Below, piece by piece: positions 12,742 through 24,244 of a DNA stretch of 64,000 bases. A program made the position numbers and the translations under genes. The notes under the pieces were generated by a model that did not search any database, was not told the origin of the DNA, and saw nothing but the letters and a program-made list of their open reading frames with translations. This DNA is from Dillenia suffruticosa. Taxonomy: Eukaryota; Streptophyta; Magnoliopsida; Dilleniales; Dilleniaceae. Every line of letters starts with the position of its first letter. Position 1 is the first letter of the stretch. Where the stretch lies: positions 7,761,774-7,825,773 of the forward strand of contig JAVTVX010000030.1 of NCBI GenBank assembly GCA_033439265.1, read 5' to 3'.

Positions 12742-15700
12742 TAGCTTCTAAGTGCTTCCACTCCTTGTAAGACCTATATATCATTTCTCCTCTCATGAAT
12801 ATAATTCTTTTGCAATTGAAAAACCAAAGAAACTTTGATAAGGAGAGGCTAGACATGTAGACCCATATTGAGTTTACTTTTCCCCGTTTATATCAGCTTT
12901 AGTTCAAAATTGTACAAACATGTTAAATATCTTGCAAGCTTGTTGAAGTTGACAATGTCAAGGTCATTACACAATTATATGTATAGCTATTTTGAGTCTC
13001 TCTTCTTTTTTCTAGCCTGAGCAACTATTTTATTGAATTCTCTTTCGCTTAGTCTTAATGTGCTTGAGGTATTTATATTGCTAAATGTAATTGTTGAACG
13101 TGATAGTGTTGCCAAATGGAGCCTAAGGTGGTATTAATGTCAGTTTCTGCATATCTTGTATTCCCACTCAATAGTCTTTTCATCCTTATTCTTCCATTTC
13201 ATTTCTTTTAGATACCTGTTAGTTTCTATTAGGAAATAGTAGCACAACCAATTCCTTTGCATTCATAGGGGTGCTTCATTCGTGATGTGAAGTTCAGTCT
13301 CTTTACCTTTTTTTTTTGTTGTTGCCAGCTAAATACATGCACCATTATATGTTGGTTGTCTCCTGCTTGGTTTCTGGAACCAGGACCTGATTCTTTGAAG
13401 TGTTCAAAGTATGAGTTATCTTGCATGCTTATTAAATTTAACTCTTTTTACCAATCTACCACGTTCTTTATAGGTCTAAGTTTGACGTCTTTTAAGATTG
13501 TTTGATCTTGTTTGAAGTCTTAAAACCTAAATCATCATTAAATAGCTATAGGTCTTAGTTTTACTGTCAGTCTCTTTAATCTTATTTTTTCATCCCGCTT
13601 TGCTTAATAAACCTAACTTGTTTATGATTTAAGAAATTCTTTATAAAACTCAGTTTTGCATCTTTTAAGATTGTCTGATCTTATTTGAAGTTTCTTTAAA
13701 ACCTAAAGCGCCGTTAAATAACAATAGGTTTTGTATCTTTCCTTCTTTGCATCAGTAATGATCTTTTCTTGCTTATGCACTGCAGACAGTTTGCAGTTTT
13801 GGTGTTTTCTGTGTTAGTATAACCAAAAAAAAAAAAAAACTGAGTGTTAATCCCAAATTTTGGAGTTGACCATTTGAGACAATTATAGGAGAGAGGAAAA
13901 AAAAGAAATAAAAATAAACTATTCATAGAAACTTAACTAGTGATGATGATGATGATGCATTAATAAAAGTGGATTATGTTGAAATATGAAATAAAGAATG
14001 AACAAAGTGTACCTGAAGAAATTAGAATTTCATTGTAATTTTGAGAGAGTTTTTACATGCAATTCTTGAGAATGTTTTTCATGATTTACAAGAGAGAGGA
14101 GACAACCTATTTATAATCCAAGACTCAAAACTAGCTATTAGAGACAAGGAAAGAGCTGTTAGACACAAAAAAACTAGCCGGTAGAGAGAACGGAATAACT
14201 AGCCGTTATAAATTTTGCCCAAAATGCCCTTGCTTGCTTGGGCTACCACTTGGGCCTTCTTTGGCCCTTGTTTTCTGCTTCATTGAATGGACTTTTAGGA
14301 TTCCAAACTAAATCTAAATACAGCTCCTTGGGCCGGCTCTTCTGAGTTTGAATTCTGCCCAATTCTGCTCCAGAATTCTGAGGGGTTTTCTGGACAGATT
14401 CTGTCTTCTTTTCTTGGGCTTTGTTTATGAGACCCAATAGCCTTTGTTGAACATTCTTGATTGAGTTGATGAGAGTAATTTGTTGGTATGTTAGGTGGGT
14501 TGAGTGAAGCTTTCTTTCAACAGATTATTTGACGCTATCACATGCAGTCCATAAAGATATTGTTTAATCTCTGTACATGTTGTGATGGCAATAAGACAAA
14601 ATTATTATATAAAAAAAAATAAAAGTCAAAATTAGTTGTTCTGATTGATACTCATCAGATTAAATTTTAACAATTTACTATAAACAAAAAAAATATATTA
14701 AAAATTATGAAACTCTATTTTTTACTTAATTAAGTATATTTGTGCGATTGAGTTTTAATTAATTGAATGCATGACAGACTATCATTTTGTTATGAGAGAA
14801 TTTCTTATTGAATTGAGTAGATTGTGTTTTCTCTTTTCAGTAAAAATATGCATGATCTTACGTTGCTCATTAAAATGGCTGAATCAGAGAAATCTAACAA
14901 ACTCTTAATTTTGTGCAGCAAAAAAAAAAAAAAGAAAAACCATTGTTTCATATGCATATAATTCAAAAACATTCATTTCATAGTTCATTAATACCACTGG
15001 TTTCTGTGTTATATGGTTCTAATGTTGCAGGGAATTGCTTGTCTCAATTCGTTTTAATGAACCAGGATGGCAGTGGTCAGGCAGCTTTTTGCCTGATCAT
15101 CTGGGTGACACGCAGGTGAAAATGCGTAATTATGTATCTGGTGCATTAAATATGGTAAGGGTTGAAGTGCAAAATGCTGATATGTCACCTAAAGATGAGA
15201 AGCTTGTTGGGAGCCCCCATGGTAACTCTGGAACACACTTAATCCTTCTATCTGATGACAACACTGGTTTCATGCCCTACAGAATTGATAATTTCTCCAA
15301 GGAGGTTAGTTGTGCTTTATGGACATTATTTTGATATTTCATAGAGCACCATCACTAGTTGGACAAAAGAAAATCTCTATTACCAACGGTCAGTTGGTTT
15401 AGTGGGATGTGACGCTAGATCTCTTAACTAAAGTCACGAGTTCGACTCGTGTCTTGGGTATGGAAAAAACTACGTTGAGAGGGTAGCTCCCTTAAATGGG
15501 CTACTGCAAGTTCCAAACCGGATTAGTCGGAGTATGGTTCTGGATACCGGTTGGTATAGTATCAAAAAAAAGAAAATCTCTATTCTTGATTTTGAAACTT
15601 GCTATGATATATTATTGGGAACTTGCCTATTTGCTTGATGAAGTACAGTTTTACACATGCATGATAGACTAATGATTTTGAAAAATGATAAAAAATATTC

Positions 15701-18700
15701 TACTATGTACGTTATATATACACATATTTATACACAATATATATATACTATATATAAAAATGTGTATCGAGTAGAATCATTTTTTCTCAATACTGCCCTC
15801 TTTAGAAATTGAATTCCTATATTACTCTTATGTATTTTATTAAACTTTTAAATAATTTTCTCTTCTTTTATTCCATATCTCTCTCTACCGTCTATTTGGC
15901 TTTGTGCATCTTAAAATTACTTATTTATTTCTTGCACATGCTTTTATAAACCTTTATATTTATTTATTCAAACTTTATAAATGTGCAATACGTGTAAAAT
16001 TTGAACCTAGTATAATGAAATATATAGGTATATATTGGATACTGAAATTCTGTGAACTGCCAAATGATTATGTGTTCCACCTAGGAAAGAGAGGGAGAAA
16101 GAATCAAATAAAATTGTATTGAATCCTTTCTGCATTGGTTTTTGTGCAACATTTTGCTTCAACCATGAGGTTGAATTTTTATTGCTGCCACCTAGAAGTT
16201 TCACCAGCTGGAAGATTCCCTCCTTTATCTTCTTTCTGTTTTGCTTTTTTTTTTTTTTGAACTTTCTTCTCCTTCTACCGCTCTACCTTTTGTTTCCTTT
16301 GAGAGTACCATCTGTCTCAGCTGCTTTGTCAGTTCTTGCCTCACCATTTTTACCATGTTCTATTGGGCTTGATTCCCCTTTTATCCTCCCCAACCTCTAA
16401 GACCCGAAGATCTAACTGACAATGACATCATCTCACCCTGTGGTGCCTCAGCCCCTAATTTGTGTTGGAAATCATTATGGCAGTGAAGGTGAAGAAAAGG
16501 ATCCAGGAGTTTACCTGTAATTGTTCTACGCCAACTCATTTTCTCTTTCGCATTTTAAGCTTGAACAAGTTGAAGGGAAATTGTGTCCTTGTCCAAAACT
16601 CCACCTCTCAAACGTGAATCTCATTAAAAAATTGCTAGACACATTAGGATACCCCACAAGGCATGTCCTGTTTTTTTAAAAATTCTTTGAAACACAAACA
16701 CTCCTTGGACACATTGAGGACACTTCTTGTATACTTTATAGGTACTATACTTATTAGAAGAACATTATGATGCTATACCACTTTTGATTATGTATATGAG
16801 TCACTTATTTGCCTGCAAATAATGATACTAAAGACAATTGGAATCTATTCAATGCTTATTTTTTGATTTGGCAACATTCATAGACAAAAATAAAGGATTT
16901 AATGTAAATTTTATAATCTTATCCTGTTATATCTTGTTGCAAGTTGCAACTGTTCCCAAGGTTGTTAAATCAGGATTTTACCCAATAGGTTTGACTACTA
17001 GGTTGTTATTATACATCTTTGGAATAGGAGCAATTATAAGATCATAAACACCGATAAAAACATGGAGATCTTTGTAACTGTTGATGTGTCATACATGTTC
17101 TACTTTTCTCTTTTAAATCTAATTGCTCTCTCTCTCTCTCCCCCTCCCCCCAACATAATGTGCCTCTGGAGTTTTTTAGTTGTACATTATCCTTTCTCGC
17201 TCTTTTCCTCACTTCTGCCCGTGGCTTCAATAGCGGGCTTTATATATTGGATATGGTGAACATACTATGCATTTAGTTTGTTTCTCAATGTAAAAATCAA
17301 AGAGCCAAGGGTGGGAATTATTGGAGTGTGTTGTTTAGGTATACCTCTCTCTATAAAATAACTTAATTGTGAAAATTTATAATTAACCTGTGTCTATTTC
17401 TGAATGGGATATTGGATGGGGAAGACACCACCGTAGCACTTGTTGCAACTGTCATCACTTGGCACCTTAGTGAAACCAAATAAACAGTCACTGGCCAATT
17501 CAGTAATTGTTCATAGAAAATAGCCATTTGTGTGTATAAATTTTGAGATGAAAGCTTTATATACATGAACTAAGTGATGGCAATGATTAGCTTTATACAC
17601 GTAACATACACTCTTGGATCAACTTCAGGGCATGGAGGTGGATTTTTTCCTCATATTTTTAGATCTGATCTTAGTGGAAAACCACCACAGTCAAGAAGAA
17701 ATTTTGGTGTATGGGCAAAGGATATTTGGAGATCTACTATGCAGGCTAGTTGATTGTCATCTCATATAAAGTTGGAGTGGGATCCTGGTCAGGTTTTCTC
17801 CCTTAGAAGTCATTATATTTATGTGTACAAAATGGAGCTGCATCTGCATGCACTGTCATTGTCTTGACTCCCCAGCTTTAGGTCTTAAGTTTCAGTATAT
17901 ATTTATCTCTGCAAGTTGCAGCTGTGGATTATGATGTGTAAAGTGCATATGTTAGCCTCAGCTAAGACCATGTAAAAATACAAGAAGCTTTTTACCTGAA
18001 GTCTGATAAATATTTATGGGGTGAAGTTATGGCTGAGAGATTTATTTGAATTTATCCACATCACTTTTTTTTTACGTGCTGATAATTTTCTGCAAATAAA
18101 TTTTCTGTTGAGCTCTTAGGAGTTCTATTGTTTCTTGTTTTAGATGATGCTTTTTTACTTCATGCCATCTGATTTACGGTACAGCGTTGTGCTTGTCAAT
18201 CACATAAAATATACTAAAAACTCAGGGAGCTCTTAGATGATGCTTTTTTACTTCATGCCATCTGATCTTATGCATTTTTTACGGTAATTAATTTGAATTT
18301 GCTCAGAGATTACGAGTTTATCAACAGAAGTGTGAAAATCTTGAAACTACCATTCACCCATACACCTCTTGCCCATATGCTTGGGATGAGCCTTGCTTCC
18401 CACATCGTCTCACTGTTGAGGTATATGTTCTACTTGTTTTCATGCTGATTGTGCTTATTTTTCTCCTTATCATGTATTTATTATTCACAATCTTTGTTTT
18501 GGAACTATAAGGTGCCTGGAGAGCGTGTTGTGGGATCCTACAATCTTGATGAAGTAAAGGAATTTCCGCCTATTCATTTATCTTCAACCTCTGAGGTGTG
18601 TGCCTTTTGTTTTGCTGGACCATGATAGGTTTTTAATGATGACTACAGAAAAGATTGTGTCAAATATCATCTTTCTTCTTTTCCTGGCATAAAGTTTGTC

Positions 18701-21700
18701 CAGAAAGATACACGTAGTTATTGCTATCTGTCTTGAAAGGATTTCTTGCCTCTACAATATACTTTTCAAACTATTGGGATTTTTATATGGCATAGAAAGT
18801 CTGTGGAGACTAGTTATCTCTTTTAGCTCATCATTCATGACCAAATTGTGTTATAAGTTGCAGACAGGTAAGCCATTGTACAATCTGTTTGCATAAGCAT
18901 GAATAGATCTAGGGTTAAGGTTTGGGGCAAAATTTAAAAAGTAATTAACTTATTAAATAAATTGTTTCTTGATTACTGCAAGGCACAATTGAAGAATCAA
19001 TATCTTATTTCATATTTATATTAAAAAAAATCAAGTTACTAACAGAATTTGTAAAACTTCTCTGTACAATGCCCTTTCTATGTCATTGAATTCATCTATG
19101 ATACCTATAGCCGTAATAGAGTGTCTTGTCGCTGTATCCTAGGTTCCAGGTTCTTGAGCAATCTGAATTTTACATCTTATGCAATTCCATACCTGTACAT
19201 TCTCCCAATAAGCTTGAAGGGTTGTATGTAATTTGCTCTTTTTTTTTGCTAACGATAAGCCTCATCTTCAGAAACATGAGAGAACATTACTTTTCTCCGT
19301 CCGTGCTGAAGGAGCAACTAAGGTGCATATCTTGTGGTTTCCAAAAATATTACTCTAATGTCTTGGTGTCAATCACTCATATATTCCCTTTACCTCCTTT
19401 ACAGGTTCTTAGTGTTGTTGATTCAAGTTATCATAATTTAAAAGATATGAAGAATCCAGGTCTGCACTGGCTGAAGCAAAAGTCAGGGCATGAGGAGAAA
19501 CAGTATAAGATTTGTCATTATACAGAGAGAGTGTCAGTTTTCATTCCATTTATTGGAATTTCCTTGATAAATTCCTATCCACAGGTATGTCAGTAAATAG
19601 CCTCCAACTGCAGGTTTCTCTGCTATTTTTGACTACTCTCATTTTCCTTGCAGGAACTGCTTTTTGCATGTGCAAGGAACACAGTACTTGATTTAGTCCA
19701 AGATGTAGATCAACAGAAGCTTTCATTGCAAATCTCATCCTTGCAGATTGATAACCAATTGCGTGGTGCCCTATATCCTGTTATTTTGTCTTTTGACCAT
19801 GAACCTAGGAGCAAGTCTATTGTAGTAAGGAAAAGGGATGATGGTGCAGATATTGAAAGTGGAAATGAGATACCAGAGGTTCCTCACAGCTTATGTGAGC
19901 CTGTATTATGCTTGGCTGTGGCAAAGTGGAGAAACAGAGACACATCGTTGGTTTCCTTTGAATATCTAAGCTTCAGGTATCTTTTTTGCAGCAAGTATAT
20001 CTAAATGTAATGGATGATTCTTCTCATACTTTGTTTGTTCTATGTGTGCAGAATAGCAGATCTACACCTTGAGATTGAACAAGAAGTGATACTAAGCTTA
20101 TTTGACTTCTTTCGAGCAATATCTTCAAGATTCCAAAGTGGAGTCGTGCCATGTTCAGAACTAACTCCCAGTACACTTAAATGTGATATTAGTCCATGGA
20201 GTCGAACTTATGAGTATCCAAAAGCAAAGGAAGATCATAACTCTTCACCAGATCTCCTAAAGACTTTTGAAAATCGGGAAGGCAGTACATTGCTACCTAA
20301 AATAATTCCTATTGGAGCTCCATGGCAGAAAATTTACTTATTAGCAAGGAAACAGAGGAAGATATATGTCCAGATGCTTGATTTGGCCCCATTTAAGTTG
20401 ACATTAAGGTTTCTGGTTTCTTCCTGGTACATTTGTTGTATTGTTTCAGTTCTGGTATCCAATGAATTTTCTAACTTGAATTTTCTGCTTTCAGTTTTTC
20501 AAGCAACCCGTGGATGCTTCGGAATGGGGTTCTTACATCCGGAGAGTCTCTAATCCATGTAAGTACTAATGTTGTTTCATCCTTTTTGATATTTTTGTAA
20601 CAGCAATATAAGTTTTCTCATTTTTCTTTGTGGGGGAATGGCTGGCGGGGGAGTTGGCTTGGTGATACATAATGTAATTAGGAAAGGTTCATTGAGTACA
20701 GAAAACTGCTGTCTTGTCTTTTTTGCCTGAAGAAACTGTTGCTAATTTTGACAATCGCAACTTTTTCTTGTGGCAAGACAAATAGCGCAAGGGTGAACTG
20801 ATGCCAAATGTCCAAATATTGGTTATCCCCTGAAATCACTGGTTATATGTTTGTTCATATTGACCGCAAGATGTGGATGATTTTGTTGGTCTTTCGACCA
20901 CCTTAAAAACAGTACATATGGGATTCCCCCACATTTGGTTCACGCCGTTCGATGTGGCCATTCATATGCAAAGGGCAGAAGGAAGACAAGATATGTTGAA
21001 AAGACTGTCTTTTGAAGATCTAATTTTGTGGTAGAAGACGGATTGCCAAATGGTTTCTGTCAGGGAAATGAGAGATTAATTTGAGGGCAGTGGATTTATC
21101 CTATAAAAAGCCTAGATTGTTTATGCTTATCATAATATTTGCCATTGAGAACTAATCAAAATGTTATGGAATCCCTGCATCTTTTAAGAAACTCTGAATT
21201 CCTCTTATTTTGATTCTGTCTTTATGGTGCTTCTAGCTTACATTGTAACTTCCTAGCGGCACTGACTCTCAACTCTAAATTGATTATAATACCCTTGGAA
21301 GCATGTGGTACATCTATGATCTCTCTAATATTATATTCCCAAAAGCTTGGTCTCGCCTCTAGATGGTTGTCCAGTTATTACGAATTTTAACATTAGTAAT
21401 TCTTTCAGCATTCTGTAAGTTCAATTTCACAAGTGATATTCTTCATGTGACATGGCATACTCTTGTATTTTTTTTTTAATTATTTTGCTTAATTAGTGAT
21501 TTTGGCCTTAGCTACTGGGAGGTGACTGCTGACCGGAGTTTATACTAATTTGTTTCCAAAATCCATTGTTAATCACAGAAGGGTCTTATGGCTGTGGCTG
21601 ATGTTGAGGGAGCTCAAATCTACTTTAAACAATTGATTATTGCACATCACATGGCTAGCTTGGAGTCGATGTTGGAGATTCTGAGTAGGCATTATGGCCG

Positions 21701-24244
21701 ACAGCTTCTTCATGAGCTATACAAGGTAAAAATTTGAGGTTTTATCCAAATTCTTGATTTACATCCCACACACTCCTGCTAAAAACTGTCATAAAAAATC
21801 AAGTTCTTCTTGCATGTCATTGGAGAATAGTAGTAAAATATATATACTTCAGAATATTCTGTCCCTACTCCACACTTGTGTTATAACTGCCTTTCTTAGA
21901 GTGGAGTGTATCATCTTGTAGTTGCTCTGTGTCTGATTAACAAAATGTAAATCGTCTACCAAGTCACAAGAGAAAAGAGAGATGAAGTTGGATGCTTCTT
22001 TGTGTTATTTTGCCATATTAGATTGGAGGTCTAAAGTATCTCTAAATTGTAGCATAATTCCTCTCACTTCCTCGAAGGGATGCATTGCAACTTTTGACTC
22101 TAAACGAGTATCTGTATAGTGAGATAACATTGAGAGAAACTATGCCCCAAGGCTTTTTTATTCACATCTTAAAGTTTGACACATGCCTGACACAAGTTTT
22201 TTATACAATATAAACCCATAGTTTTCCAACTTCACAAAGTCAACCATAAATGGGGCCAAATGGCTGCTACATAAAGTTCACATCCATGACAGTGGTAATT
22301 GCTCCACAATATGCCATAATGGCCTATATTCATGGAGGGCTTTCTTCTGCAGTTTTCTAAAATTTTCTAATCCAAACCAAACCATTCAACCGTTAAGCTC
22401 TCATAACATTCAGTCAGTCCTAGATCTAACTGGATGTAGTAGGATAGTTCTTGGCCATAGTCCTTGTTTTTCTTATCATTGTATCAAATCTTCTGCTTCA
22501 ACTATCTTGTGTTTTATGAGCTTGCAGATTTTGGGCTCTGCTGGTGTCATCGGGAATCCAATGGGATTTGTAAGGAATGTGGGCCTTGGTATCAAAGATT
22601 TCTTATCAGTTCCTGCTAGAAGTGTCTTCCAGGTACGTAGTTAATTTGTTACAAATGGTTTGTCTTTCATTCAGTAATTTAGTGCTAGCCATTGCACTTG
22701 CAGAGCCCTACCGGTATTGTTACAGGGATGGCTCAAGGCACCAAAAGTCTTCTTAGTAATACTGTCTATGCAATAAGTGATGCTGCAACTCAGTTTAGTA
22801 AAGCTGCTCACAAGGTATTTACTATCTACTGATGTCTCTGTGGTTTCAATATTAGATCTCTAATTCTTGACATGAATTTGATACTACACCTGTAGGGTAT
22901 AGTTGCTTTCACATTTGATGATCAAGCTGTTGCTGAATTGGAAAAGCAACAGAAAGGTGTTGCGTCTAGCAAAGGAGTCATTAATGAAGTCTTAGAGGTA
23001 TCACCAGCTCATTATTCTTATGTTTATTGCAATTCAATGAATGCAGTCTTTTGGTCCTTTCGATGAACGGATCTCAATTCTCTTGAACTACATATCATGC
23101 AATTTCTGTCCTTTTTTTTTTTTTTTTCCTTTTTCACTTTTCTGGTGTCTGTGTTTGTATTTGGGGAGGGTGATAGTAGAGTATTATGATTCAAGGAAGT
23201 TAATATTTAAATTTTGCTGATCCTTCACACTCACACCCGGCTTTTTGCTCCTCATAGAGCTTCGTAGACCAGTGTACACAAGTCTTTGTACTTAAAAACT
23301 ACTGTAAAGTGCAATCTGATTACTCTGCTGTTTAGTTTCTGAGTTGTTCCTGTTTTTCATCTTAGGGGCTTACTGGTCTTCTCCAATCCCCAATTAGAGG
23401 AGCTGAGAGACATGGTCTTCCGGGAGTGGTCTCAGGTTCAAAATGCACCGTCACTTGAATATTCAGCATTATAGTTAATTAGAACCATAAGACCAACCTT
23501 TTTCTTCATGTTAACAGTATTTGCCTACCGGTCATTTTCTTTCCTGCAGGAATAGCTCTTGGAATAACTGGACTTGTGGCAAGACCAGCAGCTAGTATTC
23601 TTGAAGTTACAGGAAAAACTGCACAGAGTATTAGAAATCGTAGTAGGCTTTACCAAATGGGTTCTCAGCACTTTAGGGTTCGTCTTCCAAGGCCTTTAAG
23701 CAGAGAACTTCCTCTGAAGCCATACTCATGGGAAGAAGCAGTTGGGACATCTGTACTGTTTGAGGCTGATGATTGCTTGAAGCTCAAGGACGAGACAATG
23801 GTTATGTGTAAGGCACTCAAAAAGCCTAGCAAATTTGTCGTCATCACAGAGAGGTTAATCTTAGTGGTAAGTTGCCCCAGTTTGGCAGAGTTGGGTAAGC
23901 CACAGTTTAAAGGCATTGCTGCTGATGTGGAATGGATAATAGAGACAGAGATAGGCTTGGAGAGTGTAATCCATGCTGATGTCGATGAATGTGTGGTACA
24001 CATTGTCGGAAGCAGTTCAGAGACTATATTACGGCAGAACCATCTCCAGCTGAAAAAAGGTGGTGGTGCAAGGACTAAGGCGTGGAGCAATCACCCCACT
24101 CTCCCACTTTTTCAAACCAACTTAGAATTGGCATCAGCAGAAGAAGCAGATCATTTGTTGCGGGTACTGATATCAACACTTGAACATGGGAGAGAACGAG
24201 GGTGGGGCAGTGCACATCTTCTCCATCGAAGTAATCTAAGGTAG
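2227..24244 (+). CDS. VPS13: VPS13-family bridge-like lipid transfer protein, C-terminal about 2640 residues (24 exons)
   Basis: Exons: 2227-3794, 3880-5051, 8412-8540, 8636-8791, 9279-9896, 9970-10041, 10135-10599, 10718-10901, 10980-11754, 11891-12007, 15031-15304, 18307-18420, 18512-18595, 19272-19322, 19405-19584, 19654-19976, 20052-20408, 20495-20558, 21579-21725, 22528-22632, 22704-22814, 22896-22997, 23366-23435, 23550-24244. All introns are GT-AG and every phase joins, giving 2643 codons without a stop. The 5' exons, including the N-terminal chorein region, lie left of the window. Family marks: ALWEPFVEPWKF (exon 4); repeated Asn-containing motifs of the VAB adaptor-binding domain (YVLQNLTSLPL, VILLNATSMPL, FLLYNCAGFPI); the SHR-BD region with RYVISNACTKDL, PYTSCPYAWDEP and SVRAEGATK; the ATG2-C-like helices (exons 19-23); a C-terminal PH-like domain (PYSWEEAVGTS to FVVITERLILVV). 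VPS13 proteins move phospholipid between membranes at contact sites. The closest plant relative is probably Arabidopsis SHRUBBY (inference; not aligned). Confidence 0.95.
5915..5975 (-). repeat. Possible RTE-type LINE 3' tail
   Basis: An ATAATAATAATAACAACA run next to CCGAGCCTTAATCC resembles, in reverse, the 3' end common to plant RTE-type LINEs (CTTAATCCC-like motif plus a TAA-repeat tail). The piece is short and isolated in intron 2 of VPS13. Confidence 0.35.
6152..6216. repeat. (GA)n microsatellite
   Basis: An almost pure GA run with one GGGA interruption lies in the 3.36-kb intron 2 of VPS13. A 12-base G run follows at about 6346-6357. Both are likely length-variable. The open frame through them (RERERE...) is not a gene. 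Confidence 0.95.
6660..7080 (+). mobile_element. LINE 3'-end remnant (second of three)
   Basis: The stretch near 6860 reads like IWRECNARIIE, followed by LLCDNVLLLYMYLF, matching the same LINE C-terminal tail as at about 1.6 and 12.5 kb. It lies in intron 2 of VPS13 in the host orientation and is heavily decayed. Confidence 0.5.
7080..8170 (+). mobile_element. Probable decayed copia-type LTR element
   Basis: A TGATATCAGAGCC motif near 7387 resembles the tRNA-Met primer-binding site that follows a copia 5' LTR. A GAGGGGGAG polypurine tract directly before TGTTGGAAATAAC near 7931 resembles a 3' LTR start. Only about 540 bp separate them and no clear gag or pol was read, so this is a much reduced fossil. 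The two flanking LTR candidates were not shown to match each other, which limits the call. Confidence 0.4.
8023..8160. repeat. Two-copy 69-bp tandem repeat
   Basis: Units 8023-8091 and 8092-8160 are nearly identical (both run from GGGAATACTAC to TGCATGGTCTTCT). The repeat lies in the presumed 3' LTR of the decayed copia element. Confidence 0.85.
12380..12830 (+). mobile_element. LINE 3'-end remnant (third of three) with T-rich tract
   Basis: CIWMERNARIL is readable near 12545-12580, the conserved word of the L1-type C-terminal tail. A long T tract (about 12710-12740) and an AT-rich end with AATATAATTC near 12800 follow. It lies in intron 10 of VPS13, again in host orientation. Confidence 0.6.
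13465..13737. repeat. Two direct repeats of about 95 bp, offset about 173 bp
   Basis: Copies 13465-13560 and 13637-13737 share TTCTTTATA, TCTTTTAAGATTG, TGATCTT and AAAACCTAAA blocks in the same order. They are intronic in VPS13, with no coding content seen. Confidence 0.7.
13977..14522 (-). mobile_element. Solo LTR with 5-bp target duplication
   Basis: A 546-bp segment begins TGTTGAAA and ends TTTCAACA (perfect 8-bp inverted ends). It is flanked on both sides by GATTA (13972-13976 and 14523-14527). This is the signature of a single LTR left after recombination between the two LTRs of one element. A TATAAATAGG promoter motif on the minus strand (near 14113) gives the orientation. It lies in intron 10 of VPS13. 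The sharp ends and intact duplication suggest a fairly recent insertion. Confidence 0.85.
15382..15567 (+). mobile_element. tRNA-derived SINE (Au-like) with 17-bp target duplication
   Basis: A pol III A-box-like GGTTTAGTGGGATG and a B-box GAGTTCGACTC are followed by a body that contains GGATTAGTCGG and GGATACCGG, as in the Au SINE family of flowering plants. The element is bracketed by AAAAGAAAATCTCTATT at 15365-15381 and 15568-15584. The identical 17-bp repeats mark L1-type retroposition and a young insertion. It lies in intron 11 of VPS13, in the host orientation. Confidence 0.85.
18140..18274. repeat. Two 35-bp direct repeats
   Basis: TTAGATGATGCTTTTTTACT and the following CATGCCATCTGAT occur at about 18140 and again at 18233, just ahead of the acceptor of VPS13 exon 12 (18307). 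The duplication lies in the branch-point/upstream part of the intron. Confidence 0.8.

Noticed and set aside
15382-15460. A tRNA gene
   Set aside because: A and B boxes are present, but no cloverleaf forms; the flanking target duplication and Au-like body show a SINE.
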